Source of the DNA: Lentisphaeria bacterium
Lineage (GTDB): Bacteria > Verrucomicrobiota > Lentisphaeria > Victivallales > GWF2-50-93
Direction of reading: 5' to 3'
NCBI GenBank assembly: GCA_020056205.1
Contig: JAGVIF010000051.1
Location: 1-8,899 of the forward strand
Length of the DNA stretch: 8,899 nt
Shown here: positions 1-5,185 of the stretch, piece after piece
How the letters are laid out: every line of letters begins with the position of its first letter
Position numbering within the stretch: the first letter of the stretch is position 1
The notes under the pieces: generated by a model
The model's input: only the letters and a program-made list of their open reading frames with translations
Told to the model about the DNA's origin: nothing
Database searches by the model: none
Translations under genes and position numbers: made by a program

Positions 1-650
1 ATGGATTGTCTTCTAAAAAGCAAATAACCTTCCCTGCCGTTACTTGCTCTTACATCCATATCATTGTAAACATTAACCGCTTTTTCATATTGTCCTTTGT
101 CGTGTTCAATAATCCCTTTTTGAACTTCAGAATTCAAATCTTTATTGAATAAGCCTAATCTATATGATAATTCGTTCAAGTAGCGGTCTGGAATTGATTT
201 TGGATTTGAAAACATTTTAACGACGTTAATATATTTTAACGCATGGTCGAATTCACCTTGTGAAACGAGAATAAAAATTTTTGTTGCCGGAATTAGTTGA
301 TTCCCAACAGACATTTCCATAATTGCTCTCCAATAATCAGAATTTTTGCTGGTTAAATTTGCAACATCTTGATGTTCTTTAAAATTTGTTTTAGATACTA
401 AATTCCCAAAGTTTTTAACTCCTACAAATTTATTGTCAACAGCAATTTCATAAGAGCTTAAAACAGAAAGAATTTCGATTGCATAATTTTTATTCAATTC
501 GTATTTTTTCTTCAAATCAGCATTTTTATATTCTTGATTTATTTTATCGTTAGCTGGCAAAGCAACAGGCAATTCGGGTTCTTTTTGAGCGAACGAACTA
601 AAACTTGTTACCAATGTAATTAGAATGCAAAAAATAGTTTTTTGTTTCAT
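1..650 (-). CDS. Secreted protein of unknown function, TPR-like, partial (C-terminus off the window)
   Basis: The minus-strand reading frame is open from the ATG at 650-648 to the window edge (216 codons, no stop). It begins MKQKTIFCILITLVTSFSSFAQ, a classic signal peptide (basic start, hydrophobic run, cut near SFA-Q), so the product is probably exported. The mature part is rich in Lys, Asn and Glu. Around residues 185-200 it has a helical-repeat-like segment (DKGQYEKAVNVYNDM) resembling a tetratricopeptide repeat. The gene is strikingly AT-rich compared with the genes right of 3043. There is no Shine-Dalgarno site before the ATG, only A-rich sequence. Both traits, and the SFAQ signal end, are typical of Bacteroidota, which suggests transfer. 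The start lies 3 bases after the stop of the broken toxin gene, so it may share that operon's transcript. Function unknown. That it is a real gene is fairly sure; the TPR reading is tentative. Confidence 0.75.
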   Translation of the reverse strand, partial: MKQKTIFCILITLVTSFSSFAQKEPELPVALPANDKINQEYKNADLKKKYELNKNYAIEILSVLSSYEIAVDNKFVGVKNFGNLVSKTNFKEHQDVANLTSKNSDYWRAIMEMSVGNQLIPATKIFILVSQGEFDHALKYINVVKMFSNPKSIPDRYLNELSYRLGLFNKDLNSEVQKGIIEHDKGQYEKAVNVYNDMDVRASNGREGYLLFRRQS

Positions 651-653
651 TTT

Positions 654-773
654 TTATGCCTGCTTATTTTCGATGATTTGCCCGTGCTGGAGGTCTTCGG
701 AATAGAGAATTTCGCAATTGTTTTCGAGGGCGGTGGCGATGAGCATGCTATCCCAAAAGGAAAAGCGGTATCT
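654..773 (-). pseudogene. C-terminal remnant of a PIN-domain (VapC-type) toxin
   Basis: A minus-strand frame between stops at 776-774 and 656-654 encodes about 39 residues, including YRFSFWDSMLIATALE and ILYSEDLQHGQIIE. This is the typical end of a VapC-family PIN ribonuclease: an FS(F/Y)WDS helix carrying an acidic active-site residue, then the LYSEDLQHGQ strand. Full toxins are about 130-140 residues and start with a DTN motif; that N-terminal two thirds, with the first catalytic Asp, is absent. The frame has no start codon before the internal ATG at 746-744 and overlaps the last codons of the antitoxin in another frame. It is therefore the leftover of an internal deletion and should not give an active nuclease. 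The family assignment rests on motif recognition only. Confidence 0.8.
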
Positions 774-930
774 TTACCGCATTGAACTTGCGCCTGTGTT
801 TTTGAACCTTTGCGGGAGAATCATTGAAAAGAAGTATTATCTTAACATGCTTGTCAACCAAACCTGATAGCATATCGGGAACTTTTATCGTTTTCCCTTT
901 CACATCCGCCTCGAATTCTACTGCCTGCAT
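748..930 (-). CDS. VapB-like antitoxin of a broken toxin-antitoxin operon, C-terminus altered
   Basis: This encodes 60 residues starting MQAVEFEADVKGKTIKVPDM and continuing LVDKHVKIILLF. That pattern (EFEA-V-x-G-x-I-x-VP, then a VKVILL strand) is the short beta-rich N-terminal domain of antitoxins encoded just before PIN-domain toxins. A longer frame extends to 1011, but the ATG at 930-928 is chosen because a perfect Shine-Dalgarno site lies just upstream. Such antitoxins usually end in a conserved KFNAIKI-TKGFKFxREEAN-like tail that binds the toxin. Here the sequence reads RRKFNAVKI and then switches to PLFLLG-stop, the toxin remnant read in another frame. The antitoxin has thus lost its last 15 or so residues through a deletion that fused it to the toxin 3' end. 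The N-terminal part may still fold and bind DNA (inference). Confidence 0.75.
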   Translation of the reverse strand: MQAVEFEADVKGKTIKVPDMLSGLVDKHVKIILLFNDSPAKVQKHRRKFNAVKIPLFLLG

Positions 931-933
931 ATT

Positions 934-941
934 CCACCTCC
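934..941 (-). promoter_or_regulatory. Strong ribosome binding site of the antitoxin gene
   Basis: The minus strand reads GGAGGTGG, then four bases, then ATG. This perfect anti-16S match decides the antitoxin start at 930 over the longer frame that opens at 1011. The surrounding ACGGAGGTGGAA is identical to that in front of the small basic peptide at 7101. Confidence 0.8.
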
Positions 942-983
942 GTCCTTTAACTGATAGGAATTTCGATTTTCGCCCGTGAGAGT

Positions 984-1011
984 AAGGTAAGCTATGAGGG
1001 GACGAAGTCAA
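984..1011 (-). promoter_or_regulatory. Possible promoter of the toxin-antitoxin operon
   Basis: On the minus strand a TTGACT box (1011-1006) is followed after 16 bases by TACCTT (989-984). It sits about 40 bases upstream of the antitoxin ribosome binding site, the expected place. The -10 box is weak, so this is a guess from spacing and position. Confidence 0.25.
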
Positions 1012-1041
1012 GCGTCGGTGGGGAAATTTTTCCCTCCCCGA

Positions 1042-1081
1042 GTAAATATTCGCTGAACCACGTCCTTCAGTGAATATTTAC
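1042..1081. repeat. REP-like inverted repeat, copy A
   Basis: Arms of 16 bases (1042-1057 and 1066-1081), starting GTAAATATTCGCTGAA, surround an 8-base loop. They pair throughout with one G-T wobble. The arms are close relatives of the arms of copy B at 1456-1498 (TAAATATTC-CGAA shared), so these are members of one repeat family. A degenerate third half-copy starts at 1113 (TAAATATTGCACCGAG). There is no T-tract after it, so it does not look like a simple terminator. Confidence 0.85.
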
Positions 1082-1170
1082 ATATTGAATAAATCAAAAC
1101 CTATCTCGTCCATAAATATTGCACCGAGTACGGAGCAGACGGGACACCGAACCGATTTTAAGCAAACAGA

Positions 1171-1266
1171 TAGCAAATGTCAAATGCAAGAACTGACCCC
1201 CCTCGTTCTCTGACCCCCCTCGTTCTCGTTAGCAAATGTCAAATGCAAGAACTGACCCCCCTCGTT
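1171..1266. repeat. Duplicated 37-base unit with nested 17-base tandem repeat
   Basis: A 37-base unit beginning TAGCAAATGTCAAATGCAAG and ending GACCCCCCTCGTT occurs exactly at 1171-1207 and again at 1230-1266, a spacing of 59 bases. Its right end is also tandemly repeated: TGACCCCCCTCGTTCTC stands at 1194-1210 and 1211-1227, and its first 14 bases return at 1253-1266. Exact identity points to recent duplication. On the minus strand it reads GGGGGGTCAGTTCTTGCATT. I associate this kind of sequence with ends of IS200/REP-type (Y1) transposase loci, but that is from memory and weak. No transposase gene is present here. Confidence 0.85.
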
Positions 1267-1455
1267 TCAAATATCTTTTGAGTATGACGACATGTTTTAC
1301 GTTTATGGCGGATTTGTTTTCGTGCAGGGCTGTTTCGTGCAGAAAACTTGGTTCCTCTCCTTGGATGAAATTGACAGATACCTGATTCCGTGAAGGCGCC
1401 CCTCGGTGGCGCAAATGCGCGGCGGCAAGGGGTGAAGTGCGGCGGCCGCTCGAAT

Positions 1456-1498
1456 CGTAAATATTCACCGAACGGACAGGGTTCGGTGAATATTTACG
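1456..1498. repeat. REP-like inverted repeat, copy B (perfect 18-base arms)
   Basis: The left arm CGTAAATATTCACCGAAC (1456-1473), a 7-base loop GGACAGG, and a perfectly complementary right arm (1481-1498) would form a very stable hairpin or cruciform. It is the same family as copy A, 375 bases away. It lies about 85 bases before the gene at 1585, so it could also affect that gene's transcript. Confidence 0.9.
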
Positions 1499-1584
1499 CA
1501 TCGGGGCAGTTCGCTACGGATGCCTCCCTGAAAGGGCGGAGACAACAGGGAATACAAACTAAATCTAAAATAGGAGAATATTAA

Positions 1585-2694
1585 ATGTCTACTCGACAAC
1601 ACATAATAGCAGGCATCTTGTTAGCGTCAAGCCTTTATAGTTCATTACTTGCCACCGACAACAAGGAACTATTGGACTTGAAATTATCCATAAAAACCGA
1701 TAAGGAAGCATTTCTTCCAATAGAACCAATTATAATTGAATATGAGGCAAAAAACGATGGCAATAAAGAGGCGTTATTTCACAGCATGTTCGATACAAGT
1801 TATGGTTTTGTTTTCTTTTATCACAGACCGAAAGGAAGTCTCGATTGGAAAGAGTATTCTGATTCACACTGGGGCATCGAAAAAACAACGCTTGAACAAT
1901 ATTACTTTAAACCAGGTGAAAGTATAAGTGGGACCGTTCGTCTATATGGCTCAGAAATTAATGATTTTTATAAAGAGAATTTGTTTGAGATAAAAATGCG
2001 AATAGGGAATTTATATTTTAAGAATTACGTTGAAAGTTCCATAATTGAATTCAAAGTTATTTCTCCTAAGGGCGAAAATCTCAAGTTCTGGAATGAAATC
2101 AAAGAGCCCTTTGATTTTTCCGCGTTTCTTGCGGGCAAATGGCATAAAGTGGAATCTAATTTGATAATAGAAGAATATCGTTCTGTATCGGCAAAGTATC
2201 CCGACAGCGATTATGCCAAATTGACATCCGCCACCCTTGTGGAATACGATAAATATCGTAAAAGGGAAGAAGAATTCAGAAAAAAAATGGAAAAAGCCGA
2301 AGAAGAAGATCGTTTTTACACCAAGGAAGAAAAAGAGAAAATAGGCGAAAGAATAGAAGAATTGCTTTGCAAGACATTACAGGAAGGGTGGAATAACAGC
2401 GACTGGGATAAATTTGTGTCTATTGCCCGTCCTGGGTCCAACGACAGAACCCGTTTCAGAGATCAAAAGAACAAGTATGTGGGGGGAATAACGGATTTTC
2501 GCACCAAATACGGAGAAATTAAAGGTATCAAAATATCGGATATGGAGTTCCAAAAAAATAAAGCATTTGCTTCAATAATAATTTCATATTCAGAATTTGG
2601 CAATTATGAAAGCGATGTGGTTTTGTCCCCTGATGAAAAAGGAATGTGGTGGGTGGATTCTATTGATATTGGATTGAACGAAAAGCGACAATAA
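1585..2694 (+). CDS. Secreted protein of unknown function, three-part (Ig-like, coiled coil, NTF2-like?)
   Basis: The protein is 369 residues. An AGGAGA ribosome binding site seven bases before the ATG supports the start. Residues 1-23 are a signal peptide (MSTRQ, hydrophobic run, ...SLLA), so it acts outside the cytoplasm. Residues 28-160 are beta-rich with an Ig-like pattern (SIKTDKEAFLPIEPIIIEYEAKN; KPGESISGTVRLYG), common in bacterial surface or periplasmic proteins. Residues 198-212 (YRSVSAKYPDSDYAK) resemble a TPR edge. Residues 218-262 are highly charged and likely a coiled coil. Residues 255-363 may be an NTF2/SnoaL-like fold (ELLCKTLQEGWNNSDWDKF ... MWWVDSIDI). I do not recognise the family. 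It is AT-rich, flanked by repeats on one side and a gene fragment on the other, so probably accessory. A role cannot be given. Confidence 0.75.
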   Translation: MSTRQHIIAGILLASSLYSSLLATDNKELLDLKLSIKTDKEAFLPIEPIIIEYEAKNDGNKEALFHSMFDTSYGFVFFYHRPKGSLDWKEYSDSHWGIEKTTLEQYYFKPGESISGTVRLYGSEINDFYKENLFEIKMRIGNLYFKNYVESSIIEFKVISPKGENLKFWNEIKEPFDFSAFLAGKWHKVESNLIIEEYRSVSAKYPDSDYAKLTSATLVEYDKYRKREEEFRKKMEKAEEEDRFYTKEEKEKIGERIEELLCKTLQEGWNNSDWDKFVSIARPGSNDRTRFRDQKNKYVGGITDFRTKYGEIKGIKISDMEFQKNKAFASIIISYSEFGNYESDVVLSPDEKGMWWVDSIDIGLNEKRQ

Positions 2695-3019
2695 CAACGC
2701 CCTCGATGCTCCCGAATTGAACGACATCGAAGATGAGCGTGAATTTGTCAGAAAGGAAAATGAACTCAAGGACTGGCCCGGGAAAATCTTCTCTGTAAAT
2801 AATGGAAATCTTGACGGCGATAATATTCCTGATTGGAAAGACTTCGATATTTCCCGTTCCGATGGGCAGCCGATAACAGAGCCTCTGCCTTTCATTCCGA
2901 TGGTTCTGACTCTCTCGGACAACCTTGATAGCGAAAAAGATGTGGAATTAAAGATTCTCAAACGTGTTGAAATGTTTTTTTTGCGGGCTATTCTATGCCT
3001 TTTCCGCGTTATGAACTAA
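2678..3019 (+). pseudogene. 5'-truncated remnant of a larger Asp/Asn-rich (surface?) protein gene
   Basis: A frame open from 2678 (just after an in-frame TGA) to the TAA at 3017-3019 reads SDNNNALDAPELNDIEDE, then FSVNNGNLDGDNIPDWKDFD, then LPFIPMVLTLSDNLD. The VNN-x-DGD-x-IPDWxD pattern followed by a P-(L/I)-x-LTLS-type strand matches a segment found inside large extracellular proteins of several bacterial phyla. It looks like a Ca-binding Asp/Asn loop before a beta domain. There is no ATG and no ribosome binding site; the only usable start is a TTG at 2717. The frame overlaps the end of the previous gene in another register. Its last 20 residues (LKRVEMFFLRAILCL...) look like random translation. 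I read it as gene debris joined at about 2680. A short expressed protein is not excluded. Confidence 0.6.
2967..2994 (+). promoter_or_regulatory. Candidate promoter of the purE operon
   Basis: TTGAAA (2967-2972), 16 bases, then TATTCT (2989-2994) gives a sigma70-like promoter with transcription starting near 3001 and a leader of about 42 bases before purE. It lies inside the 3' end of the gene remnant, where coding pressure is gone. Moderate match only. Confidence 0.35.
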
Positions 3020-3042
3020 TAATGATAAAAAAGGGTTAAACA

Positions 3043-3555
3043 ATGTCTGGAAAAGTTGCTGTTATAATGGGAAGCAAAAGTGATCTGCCGGGTATGGGAG
3101 GAACTTTTGATATTTTCAAAGAGTTCGCAGTTCCTTGCGAGGCGAGAATAATGTCCGCGCATAGAACCCCTGATGAAGTTGCGAATTTCGCAAAAACTGC
3201 GGAGTCAAAAGGGTTCAAGGTTATAATATGCGCCGCCGGGATGGCGGCCCATCTTGCGGGGGTCGTTGCCTCATTCACTATTCTGCCGGTGATAGGCATA
3301 CCGATGCCATGCGAGCCTTTTAACGGACTCGACTCCCTTCTTTCAATGGTTCAGATGCCGACGGGTATTCCTGTCGCCACGGTCAGCGCCGGAAGCGCGG
3401 GAGCCCGCAACTCCGCGTTGCTCGCGATATCAATTCTTGCGCTTTCCGATGAGAATCTCTCTCAAAAATTGAAAGATTTCAGAAAGAAACAGTCCGAAAA
3501 AGCGCTGTTGTCCGACAAAGAACTTGTCGAAGAATTCGCGAAAAGACAAAAATGA
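3043..3555 (+). CDS. purE: PurE, N5-carboxyaminoimidazole ribonucleotide mutase
   Basis: This 170-residue protein has the full length of class I PurE, which converts N5-CAIR to CAIR in de novo purine synthesis in the cytosol. Visible motifs are the phosphate-binding GSKSD (10-14), SAHRTP with the catalytic His (38-43), the AGMAAHLAG loop (65-73) and QMPTGIPVATV (104-114). Most class I enzymes have GGAAHLPG at the third motif; the GMAAHLAG variant keeps the key His but differs, and PMPCEPFNG (87-95) is also unusual. AHRTP and AAHL still place it with class I, not class II (AIR carboxylase). The partner purK is not in the window. An AAGGG site seven bases upstream is a modest ribosome binding site. 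It is the first gene of a four-gene coupled operon, its stop overlapping the next start by ATGA. Confidence 0.93.
   Translation: MSGKVAVIMGSKSDLPGMGGTFDIFKEFAVPCEARIMSAHRTPDEVANFAKTAESKGFKVIICAAGMAAHLAGVVASFTILPVIGIPMPCEPFNGLDSLLSMVQMPTGIPVATVSAGSAGARNSALLAISILALSDENLSQKLKDFRKKQSEKALLSDKELVEEFAKRQK
3179..3193. repeat. Iterated palindrome TTGCGAATTTCGCAA, copy 1 (in purE)
   Basis: Seven-base arms sit around a single central base. This copy codes for VANFAK in purE. The same 15 bases occur at 4015-4029 and, as the reverse complement, at 6436-6450. Confidence 0.8.
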
Positions 3556-4571
3556 AAACAGGACATATACTTACTTTACTGCTCTCTTTTTTGGCGGCAA
3601 ATATCCTGACGGAGGAAGGGCCGGGCTCAATCTCTGCGCAAACTGAAACACAGGCGCAGGGCTCGCAGGAATTCAACGTTGAAAAAACGGAAGATTCAGA
3701 AGGTGAAATAAAAATAGTAGTAAAGGCGCAAGACGGGCGGATTGACGAACGTTCTGTTTTCAGAAAAACGATTATTGACAAGATAGACGAGATAGTAATC
3801 GACATTGAAACGTATCTCCCGCGCATATCAGAAGATATTAAAGACATAGAAATTGCTTCAGGCATCCGGTCAATGCTGAAAAACTTCAATTCGGAAATCG
3901 AATACCTTCCGGAGGGAATAAAAACGCCGCCGCCGCCGGCGGAACCGGAATTTCATAAGCCTATTATTATCGCGAATCATAAAATATTATACATAAGGAT
4001 TGACGGCTTCAGCTTTGCGAATTTCGCAAAGTTCAAAGAGGAGTGCGAGAATGTTTCGAGGCTTGCGAATCGTCCGTCCGGCATAATCATTGATTTGCGA
4101 AACGCCTCAGGGACGGAAGGAAAAATCGCCGCCGAATACGCGTCGCTTTTTTTTGACGACGGAATTATCTCCTTTGCGAAGAACACCGAAAAGGCGCTCC
4201 TCAAAGACCCCCTGATTATTCTGACGGGCGGAAAAACTTCAGGCGACGGCGAGATTATGTCCGCGATTTTAATGAGGCGAAAGGGGACAATGATCATCGG
4301 AGAAAAAAGCGCGGGTGTCCCCTTCCGAAAAATTGCTGTTGACCTTAAAACCGGAGGCGCTTTGCTGATCCCTGAAATTCCGGATGAACTGCGCTTTGTT
4401 CAGACGAAACCCGTTGAGCCTTCAATACTTGTAACGCCATATCCGCAAATAGAATACTCCATCGCCGCAGAAAAATCGGGCTCGGAAAAATCAGACCAGT
4501 GCCTTCTCAAATCCATAGACCTTTTAATCTGCCTCGAGGCGATACACAGCGCCAAAGACAATAAAAAATGA
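3552..4571 (+). CDS. Exported S41 (tail-specific protease)-like protein, active site uncertain
   Basis: The 339-residue protein starts with a signal peptide (hydrophobic residues 6-19, likely cut around 23-30) followed by a Gln/Glu-rich stretch. Residues 60-125 are helical, then comes a proline hinge (TPPPPAEP, 125-132). Residues 136-300 carry the core of peptidase family S41: KILYIRIDGFS (144-154), GIIIDLRNASG (177-187, normally DLRxNxGG), LIILTGGKTSGDGEI (221-235, the nucleophile region), MIIGEKSAG (247-255) and a following beta strand. Ser230 aligns with the nucleophile of IRBP-like S41 members (T-x-S-A-x-E-E). The Lys of CtpA/Prc (GKG after the GE strand) is absent, and no PDZ domain is seen. 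It is thus either a lysine-independent S41 enzyme or a non-catalytic relative acting in the periplasm or at the surface. It overlaps purE and the next gene by ATGA. Its place among biosynthetic genes is unexplained. Confidence 0.75.
   Translation: MKTGHILTLLLSFLAANILTEEGPGSISAQTETQAQGSQEFNVEKTEDSEGEIKIVVKAQDGRIDERSVFRKTIIDKIDEIVIDIETYLPRISEDIKDIEIASGIRSMLKNFNSEIEYLPEGIKTPPPPAEPEFHKPIIIANHKILYIRIDGFSFANFAKFKEECENVSRLANRPSGIIIDLRNASGTEGKIAAEYASLFFDDGIISFAKNTEKALLKDPLIILTGGKTSGDGEIMSAILMRRKGTMIIGEKSAGVPFRKIAVDLKTGGALLIPEIPDELRFVQTKPVEPSILVTPYPQIEYSIAAEKSGSEKSDQCLLKSIDLLICLEAIHSAKDNKK
4015..4029. repeat. Iterated palindrome TTGCGAATTTCGCAA, copy 2 (in the S41-like gene)
   Basis: An exact copy, here extended to 17 bases by a T-A pair (4014 and 4030). 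It codes for FANFAK, the same register as copy 1. Confidence 0.8.
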
Positions 4572-5185
4572 GGAAACTTTCTCTTCTCTCCGGGCAGGCA
4601 TCGGATATCCGCGGGGTTGTCGAAGAAACAGCGGACGTTCTGGAAAAAGGAGGCGTTGCGCTGATCCCGACCGAAACCGTCTACGGACTGGTGTGCAGAT
4701 GGGACAACGGCGCCGCGAAGGAAAAGATTTTCCGCATGAAAAACAGGCCGCGCGACAAACATTTTCAAATGCTCGCAGTCAGTCTGGCGCAGGCCGAAGA
4801 ATGGGGTTATAAGCCTGATGAGGCGGCGAGAAAAATAGCGGCGGTTTTTTTTCCGGGCGCCCTCACACTCATAGCGCCATCAAGTTTTGGCGGGCATATA
4901 GGATTGCGGGTTCCGGATCATAATTTTACCATGGCTTTGCTCCAAAAAACCCTTTTTCCGCTGGCAGGGACGAGCGCGAATTTGTCGGGAGAAGCGATAT
5001 CTTCGGATTCCGCAGACGCCGTTTCATCTCTTCTTGAGCAGCCGGACATTGTCGTTGACGCGGGTCGAATCGCGGGCGTTCCTTCAACCGTTGCGAAAAT
5101 CGCAAACGGGCTTGTGGAAATAATCAGAGAGGGAGCGATAACAAAAAAAATGATTTTTGAAACGCTTTTCGCGCAACGGCAATGA
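4568..5185 (+). CDS. tsaC: Threonylcarbamoyl-AMP synthase, TsaC/YrdC type (tRNA t6A synthesis)
   Basis: The 205-residue YrdC-domain protein makes L-threonylcarbamoyl-AMP from threonine, bicarbonate and ATP. This is the first step of the t6A37 modification of ANN-decoding tRNAs in the cytosol. Visible motifs are ALIPTETVYGL (31-41), the KxR motif (K58-N-R60), FFPGALTLI (94-102), GLRVPDH (112-118), GTSANLSG (134-141, with the SxN motif), DAG (164-166), PSTVAKI (172-178) and REGAI (187-191). The length fits the short single-domain form; the extra C-terminal Sua5 domain is missing. Start and stop both overlap neighbours as ATGA, so it is translated by coupling, with no strong ribosome binding site of its own needed. 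Family assignment is secure; whether the species uses the name tsaC or ywlC is only a naming matter. Confidence 0.92.
   Translation: MRKLSLLSGQASDIRGVVEETADVLEKGGVALIPTETVYGLVCRWDNGAAKEKIFRMKNRPRDKHFQMLAVSLAQAEEWGYKPDEAARKIAAVFFPGALTLIAPSSFGGHIGLRVPDHNFTMALLQKTLFPLAGTSANLSGEAISSDSADAVSSLLEQPDIVVDAGRIAGVPSTVAKIANGLVEIIREGAITKKMIFETLFAQRQ
5091..5105. repeat. Iterated palindrome, copy 3 with one change (in tsaC)
   Basis: TTGCGAAAATCGCAA differs from the reverse-complement form TTGCGAAATTCGCAA at one base. It codes for VAKIAN. Confidence 0.6.

Larger units (their letters stand above)
943..1584. other. About 640 bases without a credible gene: repeat-rich insertion region
   Basis: This stretch holds the two REP-like inverted repeats, the duplicated 37-base unit and a GC-rich block at about 1395-1450. 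That block has overlapping hairpins: GCGCC/GGCGC at 1396-1400/1408-1412, and GCGCA/TGCGC at 1409-1413/1416-1420. Frames exist on both strands, but they pass through the palindromes and share the same translated words, as expected for non-coding repeat DNA. Base composition switches abruptly between AT-rich and GC-rich segments, suggesting a patchwork of inserted fragments. Confidence 0.6.

Noticed and set aside
1021..1034. GGGAAA-TT-TTTCCC dyad
   Set aside because: Short arms, two-base loop and no following T-tract. It may be a chance palindrome in a composition-biased stretch.
1229..1501. 90-codon frame on the minus strand in the repeat region
   Set aside because: It runs through the copy B palindrome and the 37-base repeat. 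It and the plus-strand frame at 1390-1584 contain the same words (RKYSPN, SVNIY) because of the inverted repeat, and no ribosome binding site is seen. Non-coding repeat DNA explains it better.
1390..1584. 64-codon frame on the plus strand ending just before the gene at 1585
   Set aside because: The start lies in the GC-rich hairpin block, the translation is low-complexity and shaped by the palindrome, and the frame has no recognisable domain.
2590..2961. 123-codon minus-strand frame opposite the gene remnant
   Set aside because: A shadow of the plus-strand coding sequence: Ser/Phe-rich translation with no start signal.
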